A stretch of DNA of 64,000 nucleotides from Duganella aceris (GCF_011090165.1 NZ_JAADJT010000002.1:521220-585219), one strand, 5' to 3'; counted from the first letter of the stretch, positions 16,778-29,060 are shown. Made by a program: numbers and translations. Notes: a model not told the origin generated them from the sequence alone.

Positions 16778-17797
16778 TCAGGCGGCCGCGGGCGGCTCGG
16801 CCAGCGTGGCCGAACGGGCGTCGGCGTCGGCCTGCGCCGCCTCGCTCAGGCAGGAGGCCAGGATATCGACCGCGTCCTGCGCGCGCAGCAGCTCGGCCAC
16901 CTGCTCGCCCAGCGCTTCCGGCTCGGCGGCCGGGCCGCTGACTTCGGCGCTGGCCATGCGCAGGCCGTCCGGCGTGGCGACCATCGCGCGCAGATGCATC
17001 TGCCCGGCGTCGACCGTGGCGAACGCCGCCAGCGGCACCTGGCAGCTGCCGCCGAACACCTTCGACACCTTGCGCTCGGCGGTGACCGCTTGCCACGTGG
17101 CTTCATGGTTCAGCGGCGCCAGGATCGCCATCAGATCGACGCCGTCGTCGCGCAGCGCGATTTCAACCGCCATCGCGCCCTGCCCCGCCGCCGGCAGGCT
17201 GCTGGCCGGATCGAGATAGGCGCGGATGCGCTCCGGCAGGCCGAGGCGGATCAGGCCGGCGGCGGCCAGGATGATGGCCGCGTAGTCGCCGCGATCGAGC
17301 TTGCCGAGACGGGTGTCGAGATTGCCGCGCAGCGGCTTGATGACCAGATGCGGATAGCGCGCCGCGATCAGCGCCTGGCGGCGCAGGCTGCTGGTGCCGA
17401 CCACGGCGCCGGCCGGCAACTCGTCGAGCGCGGCGTAATCGTTGGAGACGAAGGCGTCGCGCGGGTCCTCGCGTTCCAGCACGGCGGCCAGCGCGAAGCC
17501 TTCCGGCAACTCCATCGGCACGTCCTTGAGCGAGTGCACGGCCAGGTCGGCGCGGCCCTCGGCCATGGCCACTTCCAGTTCTTTGACAAACAGCCCCTTG
17601 CCGCCTACCTTGGACAGCGTGCGATCCAGAATTTGATCGCCTTTTGTCGACATTCCTACAATTTTGACATCGCACTGCGGATATAATAATGTCAAGCGGG
17701 CGCGCACATGCTCGGCCTGCCACATGGCGAGGCGGCTTTCACGCGAAGCGATCACCAACGTGGACGGAGGATTTTGTAGTAATTCCGATATTTTCAA
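16778..17797 (-). CDS. hemC: Porphobilinogen deaminase (hydroxymethylbilane synthase)
   Basis: This 339-residue cytoplasmic enzyme condenses four porphobilinogens into hydroxymethylbilane. It has [16 protein letters not shown] at the N terminus, [20 protein letters not shown] and the dipyrromethane-anchoring Cys in [13 protein letters not shown]. It is slightly longer than usual because of an Ala/Asp-rich C-terminal tail. It is the first gene of the heme operon and is divergent from ppc, with a 147-base gap between start codons. Confidence 0.96.
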   Translation of the reverse strand: MKISELLQNPPSTLVIASRESRLAMWQAEHVRARLTLLYPQCDVKIVGMSTKGDQILDRTLSKVGGKGLFVKELEVAMAEGRADLAVHSLKDVPMELPEGFALAAVLEREDPRDAFVSNDYAALDELPAGAVVGTSSLRRQALIAARYPHLVIKPLRGNLDTRLGKLDRGDYAAIILAAAGLIRLGLPERIRAYLDPASSLPAAGQGAMAVEIALRDDGVDLMAILAPLNHEATWQAVTAERKVSKVFGGSCQVPLAAFATVDAGQMHLRAMVATPDGLRMASAEVSGPAAEPEALGEQVAELLRAQDAVDILASCLSEAAQADADARSATLAEPPAAA

Positions 17798-17944
17798 AAC
17801 CAGTTCTTTCGCTGTAGCTGACGCTCACCGGCGCAGGCCAGTAAATCGCGCGTGTTTAAGATCACAAATTTTATCACGCTCACCTTCTTGCAGAACCGGG
17901 CTACAAGCCTTTGCACCGACATTTCACCCTTTGTGGTTATCTCC

Positions 17945-20770
17945 ATGGCAAAACAATCTAGTGCAACGAACGATCAAACGGCTGACCAACCCACCGGCAT
18001 CGACAAGGATGCCCCGCTAAAAGAGGATATCCGCCTGCTAGGCCGCCTGCTGGGCGACGTGCTGCGCGACCAGGAGGGCGAGGAAGTCTACGCCGTGGTC
18101 GAAACCATCCGCCAGACGGCGGTGCGCTTCCGCCGCGAAGCCGACGCCGGCGCCGCCAAGGAGCTGGACGGCATGCTGAAGATCCTGACCCGCGAGCAAA
18201 CCATTTCGGTGGTGCGTGCGTTCTCGTACTTCTCGCACCTGGCCAACATCGCCGAAGACCAGCATCACATCCGCCGCCGCCGCGCCCATTTGCTGGCCGG
18301 CTCGAACCCGCAACAAGGCAGCGTCAGCTTCGCACTGTGCAAGCTGAAGGAAGCCGGCGTCAGCCAGGAGACCGTCGGCGAATTCTTCCAGCAGGCGCTG
18401 ATCGCGCCGGTGCTGACCGCGCACCCGACCGAAGTGCAGCGCAAATCCATCCTCGACGCCGAGCACGACATCGCCCGCCTGCTGGCCGAGCGCGACCTGC
18501 CGCTGACGCCGAAGGAACAGGCGGCGAATATGCACCTGCTGCGCGCGCGCATCGCCACGCTGTGGCAGACCCGCATGCTGCGCTACTCCAAGCTGACGGT
18601 GGCCGACGAGATCGAAAACGCGCTGTCCTACTACCGCATCACCTTCCTGCGCGAGCTGCCGGGCTTGTATGACGACATCGAAACCGACATCGCCGCCCAC
18701 TACGGCGACGGCGCCGTCACGCAGATCGACGCGCCGTACGTGCAGATGGGCAGCTGGATCGGCGGCGACCGCGACGGCAATCCGAACGTCAACGGCGGCA
18801 CCATGCAGCACGCGCTGACGCGCCAGGCCACCACCATCCTCGACTTCTACCTGGAGGAAGCGCACACGCTGGGCGCCGAGTTGTCGGTCTCGACCCTGAT
18901 GGTCAAGTGCAGCACGGCATTGCAGGCGCTGGCCGACCAGTCGCCGGACACCTCCGACCACCGCGCCGACGAACCGTACCGCCGCGCCCTGATCGGCGTC
19001 TACGCGCGGCTGGCCAGCACCGCGCGCGCGCTGGGCGCGACCAACATCCTGCGCAAGGAAGTCGGCCACGCCGAACCGTACGCCGGCGCCGCCGAATTCG
19101 CCGCCGACCTGCAAATATTGATCGACTCGCTGAGCGCCAACCACGGCGCGGCGCTGATCCATCCACGGCTGTCGACGCTGAAGCGCGCGGCCGACATCTT
19201 CGGCTTCCACCTGGCCTCGCTGGACATGCGGCAGTCGTCGGACATCCACGAGCGCGTGCTGGCCGAGCTGTTCAACAAGGCCGGCGGCCAGGCCGACTAC
19301 TCGTCGCTGGACGAGGACGCCAAGGTGGCGCTGCTGCTGAGCGAGCTGGCGCAGCCGCGCCTGCTGTACTCGCCGTACATCGCCTACTCGGCCGAGACGG
19401 TGTCGGAACTGGGCGTGCTCAGCGCCGCGCGCGGCATCCGCGCCCGCTACGGCGCGCGCGCCATCCGCAATTACATCATCTCGCACACCGAAGAAGTGTC
19501 CGACCTGCTGGAAGTGCTGCTGCTGCAAAAGGAAATGGGCCTGCTGCGCATCGCCGAGGCTGAATTGGACCTGATGGTGATCCCGCTGTTCGAAACCATC
19601 CCCGACCTGCAGCGCGCGGCCGGCATCATGGAAGCGGTGATGGCGATCCCGCTGGTCAAGCAGTTGATCGCCAAGCAGGGCCAGATCCAGGAAGTGATGC
19701 TGGGCTATTCGGACTCCAACAAGGACGGCGGCTTCCTGACCTCGACCTGGGAACTGTACAAGGCCGAAACCCACCTGGTCACCGTGTTTGAAAAGGCCGG
19801 CGTCAAGCTGCGCCTGTTCCACGGCCGGGGCGGCACGGTGGGTCGCGGCGGCGGACCGTCGTACGAAGCGATCCTGGCGCAGCCGCACGGCACCGTCAAC
19901 GGCCAGATCCGCCTGACCGAACAGGGCGAGATCATCGCCTCCAAGTTCTCCAACAAGGACATCGGCCGGCGCAACCTGGAGCTGCTGGTCGCCGCCACGC
20001 TGGAAGCGAGCCTGATGCCGCAGCCGGAGGACGCCGCGCACCAGGCGCAGCTGCGCCAGTTCGAAGCCATCATGGCCGACATCTCGGACCGCGCCTACAA
20101 GGCCTACCGCAACCTGGTGTACGAGACCCCGGGCTTCACCGACTACTTCTTCGCCGCCACGCCGATCGCCGAGATCGCCGAGCTGAATTTGGGTTCGCGT
20201 CCGGCCTCGCGCAAATCGACCAAGCGCATCGAAGACCTGCGCGCGATTCCATGGGGCTTCTCGTGGGGCCAATGCCGCCTGCTGCTGCCGGGCTGGTACG
20301 GCTTCGGCAGCGCGATCGGCTCATGGGTGGCCGACGGCGACCAGGCCGAGCGCCTGACGCAGCTGCAAGCGATGTGCAAGCAATGGCCGTTCTTCGCCAC
20401 GCTGCTGTCGAACATGGACATGGTGCTGGCCAAGACCGACCTGGCGATCGCCTCGCGTTATGCCGAGCTGGTGCAGGACAAGGAACTGCGCGAACGCATC
20501 TTCAAGCGCATCACCGAAGAGCACGCGAACACGCTGACGATCCTGGAGAGCATCACCGGCGCCACCGAACGGCTGGCCGGCAATCCGCTGCTGGCGCGCT
20601 CGATCCAGAACCGCTTCGCCTATCTGGACCCGCTGAACCACTTGCAAGTGGAGCTGATCAAGCGGCACCGTTCGGTGGCGACTGAGCCTGGCAAGGTGGA
20701 CGAGCGGGTACACCGCGGCATCCACCTGTCGATCAACGGCGTCGCCGCCGGGCTGCGCAACACAGGCTAA
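17945..20770 (+). CDS. ppc: Phosphoenolpyruvate carboxylase
   Basis: This 941-residue cytoplasmic enzyme carboxylates PEP to oxaloacetate, replenishing the TCA cycle. The catalytic His is in [13 protein letters not shown], with the substrate loops [24 protein letters not shown] and the late [17 protein letters not shown] 17945 ([10 protein letters not shown]) is chosen over an upstream ATG at 17852, which lies in the promoter region and adds a non-conserved stretch. It is divergent from hemC and is followed by a long perfect palindrome that can act as its terminator. Confidence 0.96.
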   Translation: MAKQSSATNDQTADQPTGIDKDAPLKEDIRLLGRLLGDVLRDQEGEEVYAVVETIRQTAVRFRREADAGAAKELDGMLKILTREQTISVVRAFSYFSHLANIAEDQHHIRRRRAHLLAGSNPQQGSVSFALCKLKEAGVSQETVGEFFQQALIAPVLTAHPTEVQRKSILDAEHDIARLLAERDLPLTPKEQAANMHLLRARIATLWQTRMLRYSKLTVADEIENALSYYRITFLRELPGLYDDIETDIAAHYGDGAVTQIDAPYVQMGSWIGGDRDGNPNVNGGTMQHALTRQATTILDFYLEEAHTLGAELSVSTLMVKCSTALQALADQSPDTSDHRADEPYRRALIGVYARLASTARALGATNILRKEVGHAEPYAGAAEFAADLQILIDSLSANHGAALIHPRLSTLKRAADIFGFHLASLDMRQSSDIHERVLAELFNKAGGQADYSSLDEDAKVALLLSELAQPRLLYSPYIAYSAETVSELGVLSAARGIRARYGARAIRNYIISHTEEVSDLLEVLLLQKEMGLLRIAEAELDLMVIPLFETIPDLQRAAGIMEAVMAIPLVKQLIAKQGQIQEVMLGYSDSNKDGGFLTSTWELYKAETHLVTVFEKAGVKLRLFHGRGGTVGRGGGPSYEAILAQPHGTVNGQIRLTEQGEIIASKFSNKDIGRRNLELLVAATLEASLMPQPEDAAHQAQLRQFEAIMADISDRAYKAYRNLVYETPGFTDYFFAATPIAEIAELNLGSRPASRKSTKRIEDLRAIPWGFSWGQCRLLLPGWYGFGSAIGSWVADGDQAERLTQLQAMCKQWPFFATLLSNMDMVLAKTDLAIASRYAELVQDKELRERIFKRITEEHANTLTILESITGATERLAGNPLLARSIQNRFAYLDPLNHLQVELIKRHRSVATEPGKVDERVHRGIHLSINGVAAGLRNTG

Positions 20771-20816
20771 CGCCAAGGTGAACTAGCGCATCGACCGCGC
20801 CGCCCCCGATGTCCCA

Positions 20817-20884
20817 AACTCCGGGGTCAGAGCTAAAAACTGGACACGAGCTCATGTCCAGTTTTTAGCTCTGACCCCGGAGTT
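20817..20884. repeat. Long perfect palindrome, element 1, at a convergent gene end
   Basis: Two 30-base arms (20817-20846 and 20855-20884) are perfect inverted copies around the 8-base loop CGAGCTCA. The outer part contains CCGGGGTCAG and the inner part GGACACGAG. Aligned without gaps, 22 of 30 bases match the left arm of element 2 at 30338, with the difference confined mostly to the middle. It lies between convergent ppc and the membrane-protein gene and can terminate transcription from both sides. It is probably a dispersed palindromic repeat. Confidence 0.85.
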
Positions 20885-20930
20885 GCCAGGGTGCGGCGCC
20901 GACTGGTATCCGAAATTATCCCACCGAGTT

Positions 20931-21632
20931 TTACGCACCATGCAGCAGCGCGTAGCCCACACCGGAAATGGCGACCGCCGTACCGGCGACCAGCGGCACG
21001 ATGACACCTGCGAGTCCACCCAGCGTCGCCGCCTGCACGCGCCGGAATACGGCGACGTCATAGCCGATGGCCAGCGCCACCAGGGCCAGCATCCCTGCGA
21101 TCGCGAACAGCGGCGCGGCGCCAACGCCCAGTCCGACAACCGGCCAGAACGCGAAACGCGCGAAGGCCGGCCCGACGATCGCCAACGAGGCGAAGAAGAT
21201 CATCCTGTGGTGCGCCATAAATCGATGCCGCAGTTTGACGCCCGCGCCGACGAGAATCGCGAACGACGCCAGGCTCATGAAGTTCCCCCAGACGAACATG
21301 TTCTCGGGATCGCCGGCCGATGTGATTTGCCGCGCCACATTCCAGTTGACCTGTATCCCGCTGTAGATCACGCAGACGATGACCGGAGCGGCCAGCCACG
21401 CGATCCTGCCATGCCACTCGCGCGCGCCTTTCAGCACCATCGCGCCTTGCAGCGCCACCAATCCGTACCATGCGGTTAAAGCAATCCCATGCAATAACAG
21501 CACCAACGGCAGCGGGCGCGCGATAAACAGGTGGCGCAAATAGAACGTCCGCCCAAAACCGATCAGCACCACGGACAACAGGAAGAGATGGGCCAGCAGG
21601 AAGATCCGGGTTTCTTTCGAACGTGCATTCAT
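20931..21632 (-). CDS. Polytopic membrane protein of unknown function
   Basis: This 233-residue protein has about seven hydrophobic helices. Conserved-looking polar motifs are the histidine-rich loops LKGAREWHGRIAW and LRHRFMAHHRM, which could bind heme or metal, as in some DUF2306-like or b-type proteins; this is only a resemblance. ATG 21632 overlaps the stop of the cupin gene upstream (ATGA), indicating translational coupling, so it is chosen over the in-frame ATG at 21653. It ends 47 bases from a long palindrome. Confidence 0.7.
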   Translation of the reverse strand: MNARSKETRIFLLAHLFLLSVVLIGFGRTFYLRHLFIARPLPLVLLLHGIALTAWYGLVALQGAMVLKGAREWHGRIAWLAAPVIVCVIYSGIQVNWNVARQITSAGDPENMFVWGNFMSLASFAILVGAGVKLRHRFMAHHRMIFFASLAIVGPAFARFAFWPVVGLGVGAAPLFAIAGMLALVALAIGYDVAVFRRVQAATLGGLAGVIVPLVAGTAVAISGVGYALLHGA

Positions 21633-22297
21633 TTTGGCATCTCCGCCTGACACAGACCCTTCGGGGTCCAGTCATGCACCAGCGTGGTTGGAGGAAGGGC
21701 TGCGTCGTGCAGGATCATTGCGAATCCCTTTCGCGGCTCATGTCCCAATGCCATGAGCAGCATTGGCGGACCGCCCTGCACGATCAGGCTGTTTCCCGCG
21801 CCGCGTCCGACTTGCACGCCGTCGGGCGTCTCAAGGCAGGTCTCGCCGCTGACGGCGTAGAACGCTTCCGGTCCTGAGTGCACGTGGATCGGCGCAGTCA
21901 TGCCGGGGCTGAAGGTTGACTTCAGAAACTCCGCTGCATAGGCTGTATTGTTGCTGACGGAAACGGGACCAACCTCGGCGACATGCTCGCCATGTAAGGC
22001 GCGGGCGGATTTGGCGCCGACGGTGAACAACCATATTTTTCCAAACGCTGCGATCACCTCGCCGCCGCTTGCGCTGTCCTGCCGCGCCGCTTGCATCGTG
22101 GGATAGGTGTACAAGCCCCAATACACGGGTTGGCCGCCGAGATCTCCCAGGTCGCGGCGCGCAATGAGGCAGGCGGGACCTGGCCGCTCGTCGCTCAGGC
22201 TGTCGGCGTCGCAAGACCTTGACGTCGCCTGGGCCATCGCGGCGGAGCTGGCGGCGACGAAAATGCTCGCCACCAAAGCAAGACGAAACGCAAGCAT
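21629..22297 (-). CDS. Exported cupin-domain protein
   Basis: This 222-residue protein has a signal peptide (MLAFRLALVASIFVAASSAA, cleavage after AMA). The second half has a cupin core: FSPGMTAPIHVHSGPEAFYAVSGET provides the H-x-H...E metal pattern, followed by GAGNSLIVQGGPPMLL. The first half includes a segment with PVYWGLYTYPT. Substrate is unknown. It is translationally coupled (ATGA) to the downstream membrane protein, suggesting a joint role at the envelope. An in-frame ATG at 22336 is rejected because it would bury the signal peptide. Confidence 0.78.
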   Translation of the reverse strand: MLAFRLALVASIFVAASSAAMAQATSRSCDADSLSDERPGPACLIARRDLGDLGGQPVYWGLYTYPTMQAARQDSASGGEVIAAFGKIWLFTVGAKSARALHGEHVAEVGPVSVSNNTAYAAEFLKSTFSPGMTAPIHVHSGPEAFYAVSGETCLETPDGVQVGRGAGNSLIVQGGPPMLLMALGHEPRKGFAMILHDAALPPTTLVHDWTPKGLCQAEMPK

Positions 22298-22393
22298 GGC
22301 ACCTCCGGTCGCGTGGAGCAGCTCGACCGGCCGCATAGCATTGAGGATAGTATTTTTTTAATAATGATGCAACATGCAATCCACGCCCAAGCG

Positions 22394-23224
22394 TCAGAGG
22401 CCGCTGCCCTGGCGCTCGGCCTTCTTGGCGGGCAACAGCGGATCGAGCAGTTGGCCGCCCAGACTGTCGGCTTGGGGGGTGTCGGTGCCGTACTCGGCCG
22501 GCCAGTGGCGCGGCAGGTAGTGGCTGCCGAACAGGCGGTCGAGCACCGGCAGCGTCGAGGCGTAGTTGCGGTTGATGTGGTCGTGGCGGCTGTGATGCCA
22601 GTGGTGGAAGGCGGGCGTCGCCACCAGCCATTCCAGCGGACCCAGGCGCCAGCGCAGGTTGGCGTGGATGAAGAAACCCCAAGCCATGCCCACCACCAGC
22701 AGCAAGGCTGGCGCGGCGCTGCCGGCCATGCTCGGGCCAGCCAGGCCCAGCAAATATAACGGGATCAAGCCGAACAGCCGCGTCACGACCATGTCGACCG
22801 GATGGGTGCGGGTGTTGGCGAGGAAACTCAACTGCTCGGTGCTGTGGTGCAGCGCATGGAAGCGCCACAGCACCGGCAACTCATGGCTGAGCCGGTGCCC
22901 CCAATAGAAGCCGATCTCGCCGACCACGAACACCAGCGCGATCCGGGCCGCCGTCGGCATCGCCTGGATCGCGCCGGTGAGCGCAGCCGGCACGATGTGC
23001 TGGGCGGCCACCGCCAGCAGCGCCGTCGGCGCGCTGAGCAACACGATCGGCACCATGCTGCTGATGACGTAATACGCCAGGTCGTGCAGCCGCTCGCGCC
23101 GCGTCCGTTTCGCGCGCGGCGCGCCGAACCAGCGCTCCAGCGGAACGAACACCGCCGTCAACAGCACCAGCCAGACACACAGGCGCAGCGCGGTGGCGGC
23201 GAATTCGCCGAGCGGGGCCGACAT
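22394..23224 (-). CDS. Sterol desaturase / fatty-acid hydroxylase family protein
   Basis: This 276-residue integral membrane di-iron enzyme has histidine clusters HRLSHELP, FHALHHST, and HHWHHSRHDH, plus a fourth His region (NYASTLPVLDRLFGSH). The membrane helices lie mainly in the N-terminal half. Members hydroxylate or desaturate lipids, carotenoids or sterol-like molecules; the substrate here is not predictable. It lies on the same strand as the PEP-CTERM gene, which ends 27 bases upstream of its start. Confidence 0.88.
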   Translation of the reverse strand: MSAPLGEFAATALRLCVWLVLLTAVFVPLERWFGAPRAKRTRRERLHDLAYYVISSMVPIVLLSAPTALLAVAAQHIVPAALTGAIQAMPTAARIALVFVVGEIGFYWGHRLSHELPVLWRFHALHHSTEQLSFLANTRTHPVDMVVTRLFGLIPLYLLGLAGPSMAGSAAPALLLVVGMAWGFFIHANLRWRLGPLEWLVATPAFHHWHHSRHDHINRNYASTLPVLDRLFGSHYLPRHWPAEYGTDTPQADSLGGQLLDPLLPAKKAERQGSGL

Positions 23225-23251
23225 CGCGCCGTCCAGTCGCTGACGCGGGAC

Positions 23252-23989
23252 TTAGGCCGGCGTGGCCGCGCGACGGCGGCGCGCCAGGAAGCCGACCAGG
23301 CCGAACCCGCCCAGCATCATGGCCCAGGTTGATGGCTCGGGAACCGCCGCCGTCAGCGAGACGTTGTCCAGCAGCAGGAACGGCGGCGCGCCGGGCGCGG
23401 TGCCCTTGGCCAGGAACGACAGCACTTGGCTGGTGCCGCTGGCGGCGAAGGTCATGGTCGCGGTTTTCCAGCCGCTGAAGCCGCCGTTATCGATGGTCAG
23501 CAGGCTGGTGTTCTGGGTGGTGTCGCCGAAGCCGACCTGCCAGTAGTTGTCGTAGTTGGCGCCGGTGAATCCGACTTGCTGCGCCAGCGCGTAGCTGAAC
23601 GTCAACGTGTACAGGCTGTCGTCCGTCAGGCCGGTGATGGTCTGCGACAGCGTGCCAGGGTGATACTGGGAATCGGAGGCGAACACGTTGCCGCTGCCAA
23701 GCGAGCCGGAGATATCGCTCTTCATCCATTTGACCGACGCTTTGGTGTTGGCGATCGAGCTGTCCAGCACAAAGTTGAAGCCGGCGTTCTTGTCGCTATC
23801 GATGCTGGTCCAGCCGGTCAGCATGGTGCGCTTGTCGTTGACCTGTTTCGCGGTCTTCAGTTCTTTGTTGTTGCCGTTGGTGGTCTGGCTGAAATCGCCG
23901 TTGACCACTAGGTTGGTGGCTGCATGGGCCATGCCCGCGCTCAGGGCGGCGACGGCGGAAATGGACAGCAGAATAGATTTAATGCGCAT
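23252..23989 (-). CDS. PEP-CTERM sorting-domain exported protein 1
   Basis: This 245-residue protein has a signal peptide (MRIKSILLSISAVAALSAGM, AHA-AT) and a C-terminal sorting signal: VPEPSTWAMMLGG, a hydrophobic stretch and a basic tail (RRRRA). The body is a beta-sandwich-like region (LVVNGDFSQTTNG, LDNVSL) similar to carbohydrate-binding or DUF642-like domains. Such proteins are processed by exosortase and linked to exopolysaccharide production; no exosortase gene lies in this window. It probably ends up at the surface or in the matrix. The 218-base stretch between this gene and rpoD is AT-rich and holds only the rpoD terminator. Confidence 0.88.
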   Translation of the reverse strand: MRIKSILLSISAVAALSAGMAHAATNLVVNGDFSQTTNGNNKELKTAKQVNDKRTMLTGWTSIDSDKNAGFNFVLDSSIANTKASVKWMKSDISGSLGSGNVFASDSQYHPGTLSQTITGLTDDSLYTLTFSYALAQQVGFTGANYDNYWQVGFGDTTQNTSLLTIDNGGFSGWKTATMTFAASGTSQVLSFLAKGTAPGAPPFLLLDNVSLTAAVPEPSTWAMMLGGFGLVGFLARRRRAATPA

Positions 23990-24166
23990 GGCAAGACTCC
24001 GATAAATAACAGGTAGTTTGGGTAGCCGCCAGCGATTGTTGGGCCGACGCGGGTTCGACGATGAGGCGTGTCGAGCGATATTTCTGAATGCAATAGTTGT
24101 AATTTAGAAAAATAAATTACTCAAAAGCTATTCTATCAGATTCTCACTTGTTGGCAAATAGAAAAA

Positions 24167-24188
24167 AAGGGAGGCTTTCGCCTCCCTT
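24167..24188 (-). terminator. rpoD terminator
   Basis: The hairpin AAGGGAGGC-4-GCCTCCCTT is followed on the minus strand by a run of seven T, 20 bases after the rpoD stop codon. Confidence 0.9.
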
Positions 24189-24207
24189 CTCTTTGCTTCG
24201 CCGACGC

Positions 24208-26712
<2,505 letters not shown>

Positions 26713-26825
26713 TAAAAATCTCTCAATGCTTGTATCGTCGGAAATTACAAAATAGCGAACCCCGCGCCGACCGCGAAGGTGCGCTTGGATTGGAAATGTT
26801 GTAAATTCGCTGACGATTAACTGCG

Positions 26826-26974
26826 GAATAAAAAAAGCCCGTTTCCACCACGGGCTTGTTTCTCTTATTCAGGGAAGAATGAGGAGAAGGCAAAGTTGAA
26901 GGGCTAGTACCCTTGTCAGACCGTCCGAATCGCATCCTGTACCAAACTGAACCGCACCGTCTTGCTCTGGTGCG
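26826..26974 (-). ncRNA. Candidate small RNA between proQ and rpoD
   Basis: On the minus strand a TATAAT (26986-26981) is followed by about 145 bases without a translatable gene, ending in a textbook intrinsic terminator (AAGCCCG, 9-base loop, CGGGCTT, seven T) at 26857-26830. Predicted internal features are the hairpin CGCACC-10-GGTGCG, the hairpin AAGGG-6-CCCTT, and a CU-rich single-stranded stretch (CCTTCTCCTCATTC, within 26903-26871) complementary to Shine-Dalgarno sequences. It could be an independent trans-acting RNA or an attenuated rpoD leader. No good -35 hexamer is visible, which lowers confidence. Confidence 0.5.
26830..26857 (-). terminator. Intrinsic terminator of the candidate small RNA
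   Basis: A 7-bp GC-rich stem with a 9-base loop is followed by seven T on the minus strand. No protein gene ends upstream of it on that strand, so it must end a non-coding transcript or attenuate the rpoD leader. Confidence 0.8.
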
Positions 26975-26980
26975 TCGTGC

Positions 26981-26986
26981 ATTATA
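26981..26986 (-). promoter_or_regulatory. -10 box of the candidate small RNA
   Basis: A perfect TATAAT occurs on the minus strand in the divergent proQ/rpoD gap. A matching -35 box is not evident at 16-18 bases. Confidence 0.45.
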
Positions 26987-27118
26987 CACGTTTTGATCCG
27001 CGAACGCATCCACCCCGTCGGCGGGAGCCGTGAGCAAACCGACACGATAGCCTAAAATGCACTGCATTCCGGTGGTCCGCATGATATGCTGGCGCCTCTT
27101 GCTTAACCTACGAAGTCG

Positions 27119-27589
27119 ATGAACACTAGCCTCACCCCACAGCCTGCGGCGACCGAGCCAGCAACCACGGCCGCCGCTCCGGCGCCTGCCGCCCTGACCC
27201 CGCGCAGCCTGCTGAAACAACTGCAAACCCAATTCCCCGCGTTCCGCGATTTCCTGCCTTTGTCGATCGGTATCGACAAACAGATTCTCGCCGTGATGCC
27301 CGAACTGGACCGTAAGACCATGCGCACCGCGCTCGGCATCCACACCGGCTCGCTGCGCTACCTGAAAGTCATGGAAAAAGCCAAGCTGCGTCACGATCTG
27401 GACGGCACCGCCGGCGCCGAAGTGACCGACACCCACCGCGCCCACGCGACGCAGGTGCTGCAGGACCGCTTCAAGAAAGAAGCCGAGCGCAAGAAAGCCG
27501 AACGCGACGCGGCCGCCGCCGAAGAGGCGGCGCGCGTGCGCGCCGACAAGCTGAACCAGCTGACCGCGAAGTTCTCGCGCAAGGGCTGA
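27119..27589 (+). CDS. ProQ/FinO family RNA chaperone
   Basis: This 156-residue protein has a FinO domain at residues about 28-115 (PRSLLKQLQTQFPAFRDFLPLSIGI, MRTALGIHTGSLRYLKVM), preceded by a Pro/Ala/Thr-rich flexible tail and followed by a basic, highly charged helix (RFKKEAERKKAERDAAAAEE). The family binds structured 3' ends of small RNAs and mRNAs. It lacks the Tudor-like C-terminal domain of enterobacterial ProQ. It is divergent from rpoD across a 406-base gap with a candidate small RNA. The next gene, an exonuclease, starts 1 base after its stop. Confidence 0.9.
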   Translation: MNTSLTPQPAATEPATTAAAPAPAALTPRSLLKQLQTQFPAFRDFLPLSIGIDKQILAVMPELDRKTMRTALGIHTGSLRYLKVMEKAKLRHDLDGTAGAEVTDTHRAHATQVLQDRFKKEAERKKAERDAAAAEEAARVRADKLNQLTAKFSRKG

Positions 27590-27590
27590 G

Positions 27591-28256
27591 TTGGATAGCC
27601 CGCGTCCGGCTAACCAGCGCCCCGAAACGGAAGCGGAGCTGCCGCCCTACGACGGCATCCGCATCGCCGACGTGCAGATGGTGGTGACGCCGGAGCAAGC
27701 CGTCGCCGCGCGCGACGCGCTGCTGGGGGTCGACGCCATCGGCTTCGATACCGAATCGAAGCCGACCTTCACCAAAGGTGAAACCTCGACCGGCCCGCAT
27801 CTGATCCAATTCTCGACCGACGACAAGGCGTATCTGTTCCAGATCGGCGCCCGCACCGATCCGCAGACGCTGGCCGTGCTGCAGGCGATCCTGGAGCCCG
27901 CGGCGCCGCTGAAGATCGGCTTCGGCCTGGCCGACGACGTCAAGCGCCTGCACGCCAAGCTGGGGCTGCGCGCCGCCGGCGTGGTCGACCTGTCGGTGGC
28001 GCTGCGCACGCCCGGCCAACGCAACGACCTCGGCGCCAAGACCGCCGTCGCCAAGTTCTTTGGCCGCAAGCTGCAGAAGTCCAAAAAGATCTCCACCACC
28101 AACTGGGCGCTGCCGCGCCTGAACGACAAGCAGATCCTGTATGCGGCCGACGACGCCCAGGTCGCGCTGCGCGTCTACCGTCACTGGATCGCCGAGGGCG
28201 GCAAGTTGCCGCCGCTGCGGCCGGTCAAATTGCCGCGTCCGCCCAAGGTCGAATAG
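27591..28256 (+). CDS. 3'-5' exonuclease domain protein (DEDDy, RNase D-like)
   Basis: This 221-residue protein is a single exonuclease domain. ExoI motif is IGFDTESKP, ExoII includes KIGFGLADDVKRL, and ExoIII is YAADDAQVAL with the Tyr of the DEDDy class. It lacks the HRDC domains of RNase D and so is a short, stand-alone form. The start is a TTG at 27591, one base after the proQ stop, with AAGGGC as ribosome site, suggesting co-translation with the RNA chaperone. A role in RNA 3' processing is inferred from this pairing; DNA substrates are also possible. Confidence 0.83.
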   Translation: MDSPRPANQRPETEAELPPYDGIRIADVQMVVTPEQAVAARDALLGVDAIGFDTESKPTFTKGETSTGPHLIQFSTDDKAYLFQIGARTDPQTLAVLQAILEPAAPLKIGFGLADDVKRLHAKLGLRAAGVVDLSVALRTPGQRNDLGAKTAVAKFFGRKLQKSKKISTTNWALPRLNDKQILYAADDAQVALRVYRHWIAEGGKLPPLRPVKLPRPPKVE

Positions 28257-28325
28257 CCCATTTGGCCTCTGTCTTTTTTGGCAACACAGGTATATCCTTG
28301 CGGAACCGCCTGACAGAGGAACAGC

Positions 28326-29048
28326 ATGCCCACTTTTTCCGCCGCCCGCCTGCACGCCGCCCTGCTGCTGGCCGGTGTCTGCCTCGGCGCCAGCGCCGCC
28401 GCGCCAGCCACTTTGCCTGACACCCTGGAGCAGCGCGTCGCCGCCTGCCTGGCCTGCCATTCGGTCAAGGAGCGCGGCGACGCCTTCTTCCCGCGCATCG
28501 CCGGCAAGCCGGCCGGCTACCTGTACAACCAGCTGCGCAACTTCCGCGATGGCCGCCGCCACTATCCGATGATGACCTATATGGTCGATCACCTGCCGGA
28601 CGCCTACCTGCGCGAGATCGCCGACTACTTCGCCGCCCAGCATCCGCCCTACCCGCCGCCGCAGGCCGGCAGCGGCGCCAGCGCCACCACGGAATCGCTG
28701 GCGCGCGGCGAAGCGCTGGTCAAGCAAGGCGACGCGGCCAGGCACATCCCAGCCTGCGTGGCCTGCCACGGCGCCGCGCTGACCGGCGTCGAACCCGCCA
28801 TACCCGGCCTGGTCGGCCTGCCCAGCGACTACATCAACGCCCAGTTCGGCGCGTGGAAGAACCAGACCCGCCGCGCCGCCGCGCCCGACTGCATGGCCGA
28901 CATCGCCGCGCGCCTGTCGGCGGCCGACGTGGCCGCCGTCTCCGGCTGGCTCAGCAAGCAACCGCCGGACGCCGCCGCCCGGCCCGGCGCCGCCTCCAGT
29001 ATCGCCCTGCCGCTGCCGATGGCTTGCGGCAGCGTACCGGCACAATAA
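28326..29048 (+). CDS. Diheme cytochrome c (c4-like)
   Basis: This 240-residue periplasmic protein has a signal peptide (MPTFSAARLHAALLLAGVCL, ASA-AA) and two heme-binding motifs, CLACH (about residue 42) and CVACH (about residue 140), each in a class I cytochrome domain. Later Met residues could be axial ligands. It is followed after 12 bases by a triheme cytochrome and probably passes electrons with it. No dehydrogenase catalytic subunit is adjacent. Confidence 0.9.
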   Translation: MPTFSAARLHAALLLAGVCLGASAAAPATLPDTLEQRVAACLACHSVKERGDAFFPRIAGKPAGYLYNQLRNFRDGRRHYPMMTYMVDHLPDAYLREIADYFAAQHPPYPPPQAGSGASATTESLARGEALVKQGDAARHIPACVACHGAALTGVEPAIPGLVGLPSDYINAQFGAWKNQTRRAAAPDCMADIAARLSAADVAAVSGWLSKQPPDAAARPGAASSIALPLPMACGSVPAQ

Positions 29049-29060
29049 GGGGTGGCGTTC

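Noticed and set aside
18038..20272. 744-codon open frame on the minus strand opposite ppc
   Set aside because: Phosphoenolpyruvate carboxylase motifs on the plus strand are complete; the antisense product is compositionally biased and featureless.
26826..26974. 6S RNA or a tRNA as explanation of the proQ-rpoD gap
   Set aside because: No long central-bubble hairpin of 6S type and no T-arm, anticodon arm or CCA pattern could be found.
26873..26982. 37-codon open frame (MHDAPEQDGAV...) on the minus strand in the proQ-rpoD gap
   Set aside because: Its ATG overlaps the -10 box and so precedes the predicted transcription start, and there is no ribosome site; a non-coding RNA is the better reading.
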